A DNA stretch of 64,000 nt from Mixophyes australis (taxonomy: Eukaryota > Chordata > Amphibia > Anura > Limnodynastidae): assembly GCA_036250195.1 (NCBI GenBank), contig JAVHZZ010000008.1, forward strand, positions 8,484,434 to 8,548,433. Direction: 5' to 3'. A program made the translations under genes and the position numbers. Below, in pieces: positions 26,001 through 41,000 of the stretch. Each line of letters opens with the position of its first letter. Positions within the stretch are counted from its first letter, which is position 1. Below the pieces are notes generated by a model. It was not told the origin of the DNA. It did not search any database and worked only from the letters and a program-made list of their open reading frames with translations.

Positions 26001-29000
26001 GTGTCTACATCATTGACTGTATCATTGTGTGTTGTTTGTTTTAATTTATTTATTTTTTAAATGAAGATTATACAAAACAGAAATGATGTGTACATACACG
26101 GTAAACAATGGTGACAAAAGCATAACCTGTCCTCTCCTCAGAACTGAAACATTTGGGGGTGCGGAACAAGGGGGGGGGGGGGGGTAAGGATAAAGGGTGG
26201 ACGGAGCAGAGTGGTGTCCTCGGGTTTACTGCAGAGGAGACCTCTGTATCTGTAAAATTGTGCGCATGTTAATGAGCAGATTCAACCCAAAGCCCGTTGA
26301 CCACCCAGAGGGCTCATCGGTTCCAATTCCCTCAGGATGGTAAAATGTATCATGGTGCGATGGGTAAAGTGAGTTTGTTGGCTACACTCTCCTTAATATT
26401 GGTTCAGCGGGCAGTAATGGCTGCTTCCACGGGACATCAGTGACTGATACGCTGTATTCTCTTTCTGTGAGCTGTTGATATAAATTAGATATTATTTTAA
26501 GATAATGTTCTATTATTAAAAATTCTGTTTTAAATATGTATCCCCAGCTCTATGCTTTTTATGAGACTGACCTTTAGGTGTGAATATCCATTTATTACAC
26601 ATTACAGATCCCTAAGGAAGATCATGGGAGATTTATTTCATGACTCGCCCCCTTGTGCAGGGCGGAAGGTGTTTCAGCGAATGGAATGTTGCGTCTCCTG
26701 GATACGTTAACCACTAAACCAGGGTTTCCCAAACTCAGTCCTCAGGGCTCCTCAACAGTGCAGGTTTTCCGGATGACATGTGACATAATTAGGACCACCT
26801 GTGGATCAGTTACAATGTGTCAGTCAGTAATGAATACACCTGTGCTCCAGCAAGGAGATATGGAAAACCTGCACTGTTAGGGAGCCCTGAGGACTGGGTT
26901 TGGAAAACCCTGCACTAAACAGTGATCGTGTAACGATTGTATCTTTCTGTATCCTGACATGCCCATTACTTGGAATGAATTGGAATTCTATCCAATGTCA
27001 CAAACCATCTGTTGTTTTAAAGTGACCTCCTGATTATTGCCCTCAGAGGGGGGCAATATTTGTTTATCTTTCTCCAGCAAATGGGAAACTCTTGTTCAGA
27101 GCCGTTGTTTTCAATTTGAAAGCCAGTTGAGTTCCCAATCGTTTTAATATCTTTAACCTTCAATGTGATTATTTTTCTTTATATCGTCCACACTATCCAT
27201 GGCTGCAGTCTTTTCTGAAAGGCCTCCAATTAAGTGAAGGTGCAATTATAAGTAGCTAGTCAGTGATCTTGATCTGGCAGATTGTGCTTCCCTTTAAAGG
27301 GCTGCAATAATTCCGCAAAGTGAAAAGTTTGATTTTATTGCTCCAGTTTCGTTTGGCGCCATTGATATTTATGCTTGGAAGGGATGTAAGGCAGCACACG
27401 CACTCAATCTCTAAGTGTCCGTGATAAGTAACTTTGAGCTATGTTCAGCTACTCGCAGCACAAGTTGAATGTGTAATAAGAACACCTGTTGGACCGGAAG
27501 AAAAATCTCAATTATAAAGTTGTCCTACGACCCCCAAAATGGTAGCTTTAAAGCCTCAAATAATGTCTGAATAAGTTGTGCTCATAGCGGAAAATCATTT
27601 TTTTGCAATTACTGTATCTATATTCTCTATTAAGTTGTCCTGTGATTTCTTAAAAATCTATACTACTGCCCTAATCTGTATGGGACCAATGATTCCCATG
27701 CTGTGCTGAATTAGTGCTATTTTAGCACAGCGAATGGGGATTTAACGTCTGATATATACAGTTCTGCTAAACAGGGCTAAATTAAGCATTTCCAGTGGCA
27801 ATCATGATTTGTAAGTCAATAGTGATATATTTACTATATAGATATTTGATTACTGCGCAATACATTTTAGAGCAAAAACAGCACTTAAAGTAAGTCCTAT
27901 TTTTCCATCATACGCTCCTTGTAGTCCCAGGGTCTATTTAATAACAATTAAATAAAGTTTGTAGTGTGTGTAAAACAATAAAAATAAATAAAATTAAAAA
28001 AAATATTTTTATTATATCCGATAGAAGTTGTTTTTCAGCTTTATAATGTGTCAGGTTTTGGCTGATTTAGGGGTCTTGAGTCAAATCTTTTGTTTCGGTA
28101 ACAATGTTTATGCTGCCGATACGGTGAAACGTTTCCTTCCAGCTGGGTCCATGAAAGAACTTAATTACAACAAAACTGTAATCTGTGTAAATCAGTAACA
28201 TCAGACAACACCGCAGCGATTCAGTCCGCTAAAGCTTAGATAAGTGTCTGATTAGCATGTTCACGTGATGCAGTATTACACGGTCGGGGCATTCTGTGTA
28301 ATATATAATAAACGTGGTAAATACTGTAACATTCACAGGAGGGCAGACAGTTGTTTGTGTGACTCCGTATTTACCGTGTGATTCCCGCGTGTCTCCCTAG
28401 AGAACATCCGGCAGAGATATGCTGACCTGCCGGGGGAGCTGCAGATTGTGGAGCTGGAGAAGGAGAAGAACGGTCTGGGGCTCAGCTTGGCCGGGAATAA
28501 GGACCGGTCGCTGATGAGCATCTTCGTAGTAGCCATTAATCCAGACGGACCAGCCGGGAGAGATGGGAGAATCCAAGTTGGTGACGAGTTGTTGGAGGTA
28601 ACCGTTACTTTGTATACTTCATACTAATAGGAGTAACGTGGCTATCGCGGTGTTAATCAACAAACCAGGGTTTGGCGTTCAATGTGGCTCCGCTCCCGGG
28701 GATGGGAAGGGGCATAGGCTTTGGTGTCGGCGCTACTGTAATCTAATTTGGTCTCCAATAATGAAATCCTGTCTCTAGATTAATTTCTGACGCCAGAGGC
28801 GGGACTAGCGAGTTGTGGGCCCCGCTGCAGGGAAGCGGGGAGGAGAGAACCGGGGCCCACAGCTCGCTAGTTCAACCGTACATCGAGCCCCACTATCTTC
28901 ATGGGACCCGGTGCACCACAACTGCTGCACCAATGGTAGTTCCGCCACTGATTATCATAATCCTTTATATAGCGCCAACATATTCTATAGCGCTTTACAA

Positions 29001-32000
29001 TTGGGGACAAACATAGTAAACTAATAAACAAACTGGGTAAAACAGACAGAGAGGTGAGAAGGCCGCTGCTCGCAAGCTTTTAATCTCATGTATCAAACTC
29101 CAGTTGTCCCATAGATTGTGTCTACATTTTGCATTTCGGCCCAGCCAGACTGCAAAGGTAAAAGTGACTCATAAGCTAAATGATCCTGTCACACAACAAT
29201 GTTGGTCAGGGGGTAGTTGTCTTGTGTGAAATTGTGTAACGGATGGTAATGGGGTAATGTAGTGAGGTTAAGACGGTGGTTGAGGAATATTATAAGCTTG
29301 TCTGAAGAGGTGGGTTTTCAGAGAACGCTTGAAAGTTTGTAGACCAGAGGAGAGTCTTATTGTGCGAGGGAGAGAATTCCATAGAGTGTCTGCCACCTGA
29401 AAAAAGTCCTGTAACCGGGAATGGGAGGATGTAATGAGGGTGGATGAGAGACGTAGATCTTGTGTAGAACGGAGTTGGGAGATATTTTGAGACGAGAGGA
29501 GATGTATGTTGGTGCAGCTTTGTTGATGGCCTTGTAGGTTAGTAAAAGTATTTTATATTGGATTATGTAGAAAACAGGCAGCCAGTGTAGAGACTGACAG
29601 TGATTCAACAGAGGAATAACGATTTGCAAGGAAAATCAATCTTGCCGCAGTGTGCAAAATAGATTGTAGGGGTTTGAGTCTGTTTTGGGGAAGACCAGTA
29701 AGGAGGGAATTGCAATAGTCCATGCGGGAGATAAGTGAATGAATTAAGGTTTTTGCAGTGTTTTGTGTGAGATATGTGCGAATTAAGAACGAACCAACAA
29801 CAGTATTAACGCTGTTCCTTAAGCGGTACTTCCTGGCTCAAACAAAAGAGAACACTAAAACATCTATAATGAGAGTGATCAGGGCTAAGACTAAATGATG
29901 GTAGCATGGCTTCACTATGCCAACACAACCTCATGTGCCAATCACAGTGCCATTTGGCATCATTTTCTTGTCGTAGCACCCCAGTCCCTTCACGTCTGCT
30001 TGACGGTCTGCCTGCCAGTCTCTCTGCACATATAGAGGTTGTCATTGTACCAGATGTTGCTGAAAAAAAACAACTTCCGTTTCCCTTCACTAAACCATAA
30101 TTACACTAAGCAAAAAAAATTTTTACAATAAAACTTCAAAAATCGTTAAGGCTCATTTCTTACAGCATATTAATCCTTTTTTATACTAGTGTTATCTTGA
30201 GTTATTTTAAGACCGGACAAAGAAAAACAATGTGTTTACAAGCATATAGCTCAAAACCATAACTTTGTATAAGGAGTGAGGACGTCTGTTGAAGAACGAA
30301 GGTCCCACATTCTGCGTTGCTGCTTCATGGAAACATTGTGTCAGATTTCTGTGATGCTGAGCTGATACTATAGTTTCCTTTTTATGTAGTAACACGACCA
30401 AACCTTGTCTAGCGCCAACCTCTCGTTTGTCCCGTTTTATAATTAAAGTTATGTTTTACACCAACAGATAAACAAATGAACAGTATTAACGCTGTTCCTT
30501 AAGCGGTGCTTCGTGGCTCAAAAAAAAGCGAGAGATGAAAGTACTGCATTAAATAATTAGAATTAATTTGTCAAATTGTATATAAAAGTTAGAATATATA
30601 ACTAAATGTAAACAACACCTGTTATATTCAGTAATAAAGGTATTTTAATGTGTCTAGAAACATGAAGCTATTAGTGCATATTGACACGTTACAGTCTATA
30701 TATGATTATAATAAGAACTGTTTATCTGCACTAACACATACCCAAAACTTGTGCTGGTTACAAAGGTACCAAACACCCAAATTCATGAAAGGGTAAAATA
30801 TAAAATCCACTCTTTAAAGCCCCCAGCACTCTTTTGCAGAGCAAGACCCCCTAAATATCCTACAGAAGTGTCCCGTCCCCCCCTGACCAATAAGATGGAA
30901 CAAGTCATTAATGTACATCACAGAATGTGTCACTGGCCCCAGTTTGATACATTCGTTCATCTAGATAATATAGCAAGAGCCGATCAGGTGTTATCTAGCT
31001 AAATAACGGCCGCAGGTCTCCACGTTTCATAAGTAAATCAGTGGTTTGTGATACCTGCACATTAAGCTGAAATACATCCTGCGATTCTCAATTTTATCTC
31101 CCTACCGCTGTGATTTTCTGTGTAACGTATACTTCAGCGATTGCTCACCGATGTAAACGAGATTGTTATATTGCCCCAGTCTACAGACACCTGCTGCCTG
31201 TTAGATGTGGGAGCATCGCAAGATGATGTCTGTAATTGTATAAATACCCTGCACGTTACACACTGTACATTGTACGGCCATAAGTGGCCCCAGGAGCTTA
31301 TTCCTCATAGAAGTTTCCAGCCACAGAGGCAATCTGTAGGTGGTGTATTTAGTCAGATTAAATGTATATCTTTTTTTATTTTTTTGCATTGAAAATAAAT
31401 GTATGAGGTTAAAATGAATCCGTTCCTGCCTGTGTAATGTTGCTGCCCTTAAAATATGCATTACTGAAATTACTTTTGTAGCAAACACATTTAAACCTGG
31501 GCTTGTGATATCCATGTAATAGAGTTTTGTGATGGAGGAAGGCTGGAATAAAGGTCAGTACATAGCAGAATAGATTACCGGGCCCAGATCTCCCCCCGCC
31601 AAGTCTCTCTCATGGCAGTGAGATAATCGCTTGCACATAACCCTTATCCCTCTGGGCACCATGTGACTAGAGAGATGCCCGGGCTCGGTTTCTTCGAGAA
31701 CTGAACGTACCCAAATTTATGGCGCCCTCGGAATTGAAAACGAGGCAAAACGTCATTGTTACATCGTCAGATTTCACGGGTTTTGGATTCCTTTTTAAGA
31801 TCCAACATGTGGGTGGGAGGGAGGGCGGACCCCCGTTTTTCTTTTCTGCCACTGCTGTGTGCCAATGTGTCCTAGATGTGCTAGGAACTGCCGTGTGTTT
31901 GTGTCATTGCTCTGTCGCTTACCATCCAGCCAGGTCGCTGCAGTATTTGTCCGAAAGTGTATGAAAATAATATTGTGACTTGTGAGGTGCTCAAAATTGA

Positions 32001-35000
32001 CTGCAAATGACTTGAAATTAGTGTTGTTGAGGTTAATAATAATGTAGGAACAAAAAAGAGCAAAAATATGTGATTTTAGCATATTTTAGGATTTCTTCTA
32101 AAAAAATACAAAACCAAAACACACGAGGGCGGTTTTACCAAAACACAAAGCTAAACCAGATCCAAAACCAAACCCAGTTCACGGGGGTCAGTGAATATCT
32201 CTACATGTGACTACACACAATATTACACCCTGGGCACTTAAAATCCAGGGGTGGCAACTCAATTAATGTTTAAGATTAGAGGGGAAAAAAAAAAGCAGTT
32301 TTGGCCTCAGTAATTGTTTAAACAGAACCTATCGCCCCGAATCAAATCCTGTAAAAAAACAAAATCCTTGGTGTTTGGTTATTAGCATGTTAGTAAGGAT
32401 ATTCAGCATACTAATTGCCGCCACTTCTGCTGCGCTGCCGTAGGTAAACGCTGTACACCGGCGGGGGAGGGGCAGAGGGCATCTCTAATATGAAATGATC
32501 CGTCTGAGAGAAGACTGAGGGTGTTGGGATATTTCATTGTCTTTAATTAGCCTCTAGGGAAGAAAGACGGACCGGTCACAGAGGTGATAGCGCATCCTGA
32601 CTGGCAAAGCCCGATTTAGTGAAGTAACATAAGAATTGTAACAGAATTGATTAACCGATCAGGTGAAACATTTAAAGTACTTACGCAAAATGTTTATGAA
32701 GAGTATATATAATAAACACAACAAAATATAAGTTTTATAAGTGTAACTAAGCAGTTGCAATAGGTATAACATTAAACCAGCACAGTGTATGGAGTACAGG
32801 TGACCTGAAAGGTCAAAAAGATATTAAGTGCTAAACTCTATCTGTACATACAGGGTATATAGTAATCCTTGGAACATCTGTGATCTCTGTAAGTGTTTAT
32901 TTGCAATTTGAAGCACACTTCTATATTTTCTTGTAGGCCTGTATAGTAATCTGCTATTTTTTTTGTATATAATCTACTATTTTTTTTATTTAAATTCAAG
33001 GGGTAAAAAAAAACAATTTTGCATCATCTGTTATAGGGTTGTTGGCTTGTTTGTGCTACGGATTAAACCACCCCTGGGTGTGGAGTGGTCGTTAGCCAGA
33101 TATAAATTGTAATTAACATCTCGCTCACTCACAGGATATATAATAACCATACGTTTTATCTTATAGGGTCTGCTATTTACCAGAACCCCAGGCACATTGA
33201 CACTGATTGTCAGTAACGTGTTATTAGTGCGGGAGCAATTTGTAGATTGTTGGGGAATTAGGGACCTGTCTGATAACCAGATATACTGGCTGATAACCAG
33301 ATATACTGGCTGATAACCAGATATACTGGCTGATAACCAGATATACTATGCCCAAGGACTTGTGACCAGCCCGACATTTTTGGAAAGACCAAGTTAGATT
33401 ATTAGAAAAACATAACTGTCTGGCATAAACTGTACTCTGGCAGATCCAAGCATCAGATACTCTAGTCTCTTGTATAACAATTATTATATAAAATAAAAAT
33501 CTTTTCTCAGCTCTGGCTCGCAGGAAATAAGCCTGTGTAGAGAAATACATTATGTATTAGCTGAGCTATTACACTGTACTCAGCAGTTACTGCTAGTGCT
33601 ACATAGGCAGCCATTCAGGTCCGCAGAGATGTTTGGACAATTATCCTTTCTGTACACCTAATAAAACATGACGTATGGCCGTTAACTGTGCTTTATAATC
33701 GCCTCTCCCTCAGGTGATTATATAACTGCCGCTGCATCAGGAAAGGTCTCTCGTCCATTATAAATACAATGCTAGAAAGTCTGCATTGTCCGGAGAGCCT
33801 TTAGGGAAGTGGAGCTGTCAATCACGTGTGTTTGATGGACACGAGAAACATTGTTTATTGATTGATTTGATGCAGAGTTCTGGTGGTGGCTTTTTCACAG
33901 CGCTGTAATAATCGCCTGATACTAGGATGAGAGAAACAATTCTAAGGACACAGAATATTAAATCTTGTCCCAAATGATTCTACTGAACTCCGAGCTGAAT
34001 CCAGACCGAGTTTTCCTATAATCTAAGCAGATGTGTCGTGTGCAATAAAATCACAATGATATGAGGAATCCGTTTTTTGCTTTATAAATTGTTGTACACG
34101 GTAATATGACTGGTTTTATGGTTTTTTTTTTGTTTGTTTTTGTTGTTTTTTTTATAATTTCACACTTTGTAATAATTGCAGCTTCTCCGCATGTAATGAA
34201 ATTATTTTATGGTCTCATCATACACAACTAAAGGTACACAGAGTTCTGGAAACTTAATAGCTACTCACATCGACTCTATATCTAAATCATGTTACATACA
34301 TCTAAAAACATTACTAGAATTCGCACATATCTCACACAAAACACTGCAAAAACCTTAATTCATTCACTTATCTCCCGCATTGACTATTGTAATTCTCTCC
34401 TTACTGGTCTTCCCCAAAACAGACTCAAACCCCTACAATATATTTTGCACGCAGCGGCTAGATTGATTTTCCTTGCAAATCGTTCTTCCTCTGCTGAATC
34501 ACTCTGTCAGTCTCTACACTGGCTGCCTGTTTTCTACCGAATCCAATTTAAAATACTTTTACTAAGCTACAAGGCCATCAACAAAGCTGCACCAACATAC
34601 ATCTCCTCTCTTGTCTCAAAAGATCTCCCAACTCGGCAACTCCGTTCTACACAAGATCTGCGTCTCTCATCCACCCTCATCACATCCTCCCATTCCCAGT
34701 TACAGGACTTTTTTTGGGCTGCACCCACTCTGTGGAATTCTCTCCCTCGCACAATAAGACTCTCCTCTGGTCTACAAACTTTCAAGCGTTCTCTGAAAAC
34801 CCACCTCTTCAGACAAGCTTATAATATTCCTTAACCACCCTGTTAACCTCACTACATTACCCTATTACCATCCGTTACACAATTTCACACAAGACAATTA
34901 CCTCCTGACCAACATTGTTGTGTGACAGGATCATTTAGCTTATGAGTCACTTTTACCTTTGCAGTCTGGCTGGGCCGAAATGCAAAATGTAGACTTAACC

Positions 35001-38000
35001 TCATGTATCAAACTCCCATTGTCCCATAGATTGTAAGCTTGCGAGCAGGACCCTCTCACCTCTTTGTCTGTTTTACCCAGTTTGTTTCTTACTGTATTTG
35101 TCCCCAATTGTAAAGGGCTACAGAATATGTTGGCGCTATATAAATAAATGATGATGATGATAGCTACCTCTAGACCAGACTTTGCACTTGTAACAGTGCA
35201 GGTTTTCATGATACCTCTGTTAGAGCAGAGCATTCCAATGATTTAATGACATTTGACATCCTTGGTGGTCATGTAACTGAATGAATGGTTCTATTTTGTT
35301 GTCTCTAATTTTAGATTTTGTGAGAAATTTAAGATTGATACACTGGGATTTAAATGTTTTTTTGATTTTGTTTTCTTGCTCTAGTTGAACAATCAAATTT
35401 TGTTTGGAAAAAGCCACCAAAATGCATCCGCTATTATCAAGTCTGCACCTTCCAAGTTGAAGTTGGTTCTTATAAGGTAAGTAAGATTTGGTATTTAACC
35501 TTGACGGGCGTCTGTAGCCTAGACACAGTGGGGTGCGCCATATCCTTGAGAATTTGGAGTCTGTGAGATTGATGCTTGTACTAGCTGCTTCCAATGTGTG
35601 TAAGTGCACTAGTACACTGTAATTCATCAACCTTCAAGGGAAGTAGTTTGTTTTTCACACTTGATGGATGTTAAAAGTTTTCCACCTGACGCACTCTGTT
35701 GCCGCGGCAGCCATGTAAATATACCATCACAGAGCATTCCAGGTAACACTGAGGAAACGACTCCTGTTCATGTTACAAATACATAAGACCTGCTAAGAAA
35801 AGGTCTATGTGGGTTTGCAGCTTTATTGAAAAAATAAAACCTATTCTTAGTAAATGCTAAAATATATGCATACATTTTATTTATATTGTGCATTTAAAAA
35901 AACAATAAACAAAAAAAACATTTAAAGGTAGGAACATTTCAGAAATTACTGTAGTTAGAAAAATGCAGCTGTTCCTAATATATAGTTTCTACATTGTAGA
36001 ACCGATAATGATTTGATCTGGGTGTAGGATGAAACGGGCGCCAGTAACATGTTCATTGCTTCGTGTGCAAGATATAAATACTGATTTGTTCTGTGAGCAG
36101 CTTCACCTGTGCAGACCCAACATAAATGTCTGTGTCTGCACAGAGGAGAAGTAATGTCTCATTCAGCATGCAAGTGACATCCCCGTCCATCTGCCTCCAC
36201 ATTTCTAGTATCCTGTAGAATCGCCATCACAAGAACCAAGGTCACAGTGATGGACACGGCAGCTCTGCGCGCTAACAGCTGGCTGCACGGTGGGGGCTAT
36301 AGTGCAAGACCCGCCCCCTCTGTCGTAGTTCTGTAATGTCCGCTCAAGAGCGGCGGATGTCATGTGACCGACAAATTACTGTAGGCTGCTAACATTTATT
36401 AATGTTATTAATGATACATTTATTTTCTAATATTTCTAAAACCTATCATGTTTTTTTGATAGTCACTAGGAACCAGTGACATCACTGAGAATGCAGCCTA
36501 TCCAGTCACTAGGAACCAGTGACATCACTGAGAATGCAGCCTATCCAGTCACTAGGTACCAGTGACATCACTGAGAATGCAGCCTATCCAGTCACTAGGT
36601 ACCAGTGACATCACTAAGAATGCAGCCTATTCAGTCACTAGGTACCAGTGACATCACTGAGAATGCAGCCTATCCAGTCACTAGGTACCAGTGACATCAC
36701 TGAGAATGCAGCCTATCCATTCACTAGGTACCAGTGACATCACTGAGAGTGTAGCCTATCCAGTCACTGGTTCCTAGTGACTGGATAGGCTACACTCTCA
36801 GTGATATCACAGAGAGTGCAGCCTATCCAGTCACTAGGAACCAGTGACATCACAGAGAGTGCAGCCTATCCAGTCACTAGGAACCAATGACATCACCAAT
36901 ATTCTAAGTTTTCTTGACTTCTGGTTCAGTCCACAAAATGGCTGACTCCGGTGTGTGATAATCGCACTTTAATGTACAGTATAATAGTTAATTGAGTAAA
37001 AAAAAATCCTTCCAGTAAAGTAATATTGAAATCATATAACATATACCAAATGGTATTCTTCCTGAAATGCGGCTATGACCAGATGTTTGTCCGTTATCCA
37101 CCATCTCCATCTCTATTTAACCTCATGTTCTCCTTTTTTTTCATTTCCATATCCCATCTGGATCTCTTATACAATCATGGAAGTTCCCAGACACAAACAA
37201 TGATTGTTATGCAGAGCCGTAAATTAAAATTTTAGCGTCTGACGGGACAAAACAAAAATACCGCTCCCAGCCCTCAATTTTAACCAAATTAACCTAAAAT
37301 TTCCATCAACTGCGCCCCCCTCCCGTGCTGCACCCAGAGCAGACGCCCCTTTCGCACAGCCCTAGTTACGGCCCCTTTGGTCTGTATCCTAAATTCAGTA
37401 TAACTGTATTAATGCTGCTTATCGTCATGGATATTAGTACTTCTGTGACCTGTTCATAGATGTTAGTTTGTGTCTGGAGGTCGTCTGAGGGGTATTTTGA
37501 TACAACATTTGTATAATAATTACTCGGGACGGCCGGCACTGGGCAGGAATATCAAAGCACTTTATGGTTTATATGAATAATGTTTAACAAAACAAAATGA
37601 AAAAACAGGGACATTCCTAATGAAAAATCTTTTCTTTTTTTTTTTTTTTTTTTATACCTGCAAATTAGTGATACTTGGCAGCTAAGTGTCTGTTGATCTG
37701 CCAAGGTGTGAAACTTTGGTTATTTGAAGTGATTGGAGAACTCTGTCTTGAGTTAATACTTCATGTAATAAAATCAAGGACTTATCCAGCTTTAATTGCC
37801 TGTTTGAAAGTCATTTTACGCTACGTAGATCCAAGATCCCTCAAGAGATCTCACTAATGCAAGAATTTTATATAACACAAATTTACATTTTAAAAAAATA
37901 ATTATTTCTGTAAGAACTTCCATCTTCATCGTACGACGAGATCCATATTAAACATTTTGCTGGGAGAGATCAAAGTGCAACGTTTAGCAAGTTCATTAGT

Positions 38001-41000
38001 CAGCAGAACGTGTCCATATCTCAGCCAAGGTCCCTTTGTAGAACCCCGTGAAGACGTTCGGATTATTGCAGGGAGAAAATGATTTCATTAAATCTGTACG
38101 TAAAATGTACAAGGCGTTCTGAAGAGTGGCCTCACCTCAGCTGGGGTCGCACGTCCCTTGTTAATGACTGATCAGTTTAGTTGGATGCTGTTCAAGAATT
38201 GCTGTTAATGAGATTATTATCACAAGGGTTTTGCCTGGTATTTGCAGTTGAGCAAATCAATGCAATCTGCAGTTGGAGCAAATTATATATGAACAATAAT
38301 AGACTAAGTGCTCCTTTTAAAATTATTTTAAACAAATGAATGTTCCCTTCAAATAGTATATAATATAAATGAGGTTTTTGGTACAAACTTTGCTATGTAT
38401 AAAGACAACAGGACACTATGGTGTTGCCTTCTCTCCTAGCTCTTAAATGTTTACAAGATTTGTGGGGTTTTCTAATACATATACTTATGCGTGAATTAAC
38501 ATACCCTGCCAGCAAGCCAATGACAAAGCATGCTGGGGCTTGTAGTTCTACAACGCCTGGATAGCCAGAGATTGTCCACTAATCCCTAGTTCTTTTCTGT
38601 TTCGTCTAACATAACGCTTACCGGACATTTCTATCGTCATAACACTTATCAGTATCACCACTGAGGAGAGATTTTATGAAGAAGATGAAATTCCCCCACT
38701 GGTAATTGACTCGGAGAGATTGTTATAATTGTCTAAGAGGTTCTGAAAGAGTTTGCACGACATTTGTGCAGGAGATCTCGCTGCTGGCAGCTTAGTCTCT
38801 GTTCTTTATCTCCTGCCTTTTGCTATTGTTTTTTTTCACTATAGACTAGGTCTCTCCAAATACACATGATCTTATAGCCCGTGAAGTTGAAATCCTAATT
38901 TTTTTTTAAACAATATACATGAAACTTTTTTTACAGAATGGTGTTGGGCTGTCGCGTTTCTGTACATTTCCCTAAAGTGTACCTCTTGCCTTCACACAAT
39001 TGAGGCAGCAATCTGTGGACTAAGTAAATATTTAGCTAATAAATTCACTATGATCTAGGTGACGACACTGATACACAAGAAAGGAGGAAGCGACTAATCT
39101 GTGGCGAAACGCGTTTGTACAGTGCTTAAAAGACTGCGAATGCATCATTCATCTCTCTCTCTCTCGCTCTTGATATTGAGATATAGATATATAGAGATAG
39201 AGATATAGAACACTTTCTAAATATTTTAGCCAGGTAATTTACAAAGAAGGCTCATTTAGTATTTGATTCCAACGTTACTGCAGCTGCAAAATGAAATGTT
39301 TAACTCTGTCATAGATGAGTGCTGGGCAAGAGGCGGCCCCCGAGCCTTCCCCTGCGGCCCCCAGCTCCTTCCTGCTTTGTCTGATATGTTTGTTATAACT
39401 TGTAACACTTGTGTAAAATGCTGATATGTTATTACAGACAGGTGTCTCTTTCTCAGATTTAAATGTATTGTTTTATTTTCTTACTGAGAATAATGGTGTG
39501 GCCCTATTGAAGGCTAGAGGGGCCATACCAGGTGGCCCCTGAAGTGTATCTGGTTGCCCGTCACTGGCAGAGATGGTAAATGTTACCGCTCTGGTCTTTA
39601 CCTGCTTGAAATCTAACCTATGAGCGCCGCAGCGTGCAGCGGTTTTGCAGACAATTAGACTGTATTGAGTGTGACTTATTCTACCTGTCACCCAGCGTCT
39701 TCTTCCAGATAACGTGTCCCACAGCCCCCAGCGTCTCACTAAGTGTCAGAAACAGCAGATTACAAAACAACGGTGTCTCGTACTGTCCTCTGAAGTCGCC
39801 TCTTCTGTAGAGGAGATTTGTTTACCAACAAAATATCACCTTTTAAATTGAATTTCATTCCTCTCATCTTCAGCCTGCGCCGCGTGTGATGGATTTAAAA
39901 GCTAATTTTACAGTTTGCGGTCACAGTATGATTTAGTGACAGATCCATTTGATCACGGCACCATTTTGTCAGCCGTGAAATCGCAGCGTGTCCTCCTTTC
40001 TTATCCTCCCTTTCATGTCTAGTAAAACATAATGTGTTTCTGCTCTGTTAGGTCATTTTACAGAGTGACAAACCCGAAAGTGTAAATATTCAAACTTTGA
40101 AGACAAATAATTCAAATCCTCCTCACATGTGTGTGAGTTTGGGGATCTCAAGCCCTTCACAAGTCAGGAAGTGTTGTATGTATGTATGTATGTATCTATC
40201 TCGTTTATGTATCTCGTTTATTTAATTTTGTTTAGTTCATATAGTAATCAAGTGGCTTCCATTAAGTGTAGTAGACACAAACATACGTGTTTCCCAATAC
40301 AACATGGCGTCTCTGAGCTGATGATGCAGAACCTCTTGGCCTCCCGTGCAGTAATCCGGTTTACTTTCATCGGTCTGGGTAACAGCAGCCTTAGTATTGT
40401 CTGACACCTGGAACAACATTCTGTGGTACCTCCTCTCCAGCTGTTAGTTCAGTGCTGGCTGGACACAAACAGTTGTTGGACTAATAAGGCCGAAGGAAGC
40501 TTGGTGGTGGGGTCCCTGGATAGGAGCAGATACTGTAATGTAGACAATACCATACCTCCCAGATGTCATGTTAGCAGGGGGACTGTCCCGATTTTGTGGA
40601 CTCCTTTAGGGTCTTCCATGATGGTAGGTAGGTCTTCATGTGAAATTGGGCGTGGTTAGGCAGATTAGGGCATGTTTTATGTAACATTAGGGCGTAGTTT
40701 ACACCAGATGCTGCACTTATTTTGTTTCCGTTTTGGCCGGGTAACTGTTGAGCGATGTGTAATCATTGCACTCCGATCTGTCACTGTAGACTACATCACC
40801 CCACCCCCCACTGGTGCAGCCATTTAAAGGTACAAAACCTGAGAACCTGGGGCACAGAAAACCCTAATAAAGGTATTTCTGGGACCACAGTAGTAAAATA
40901 AAATAACAGACCATTTACTTGGGCATATATTAACTTTATCACATTATTATTTAACAGCTGGCTGACGTACCCAGCGCTGCCCAGGTTTAAATCTTCAAGT

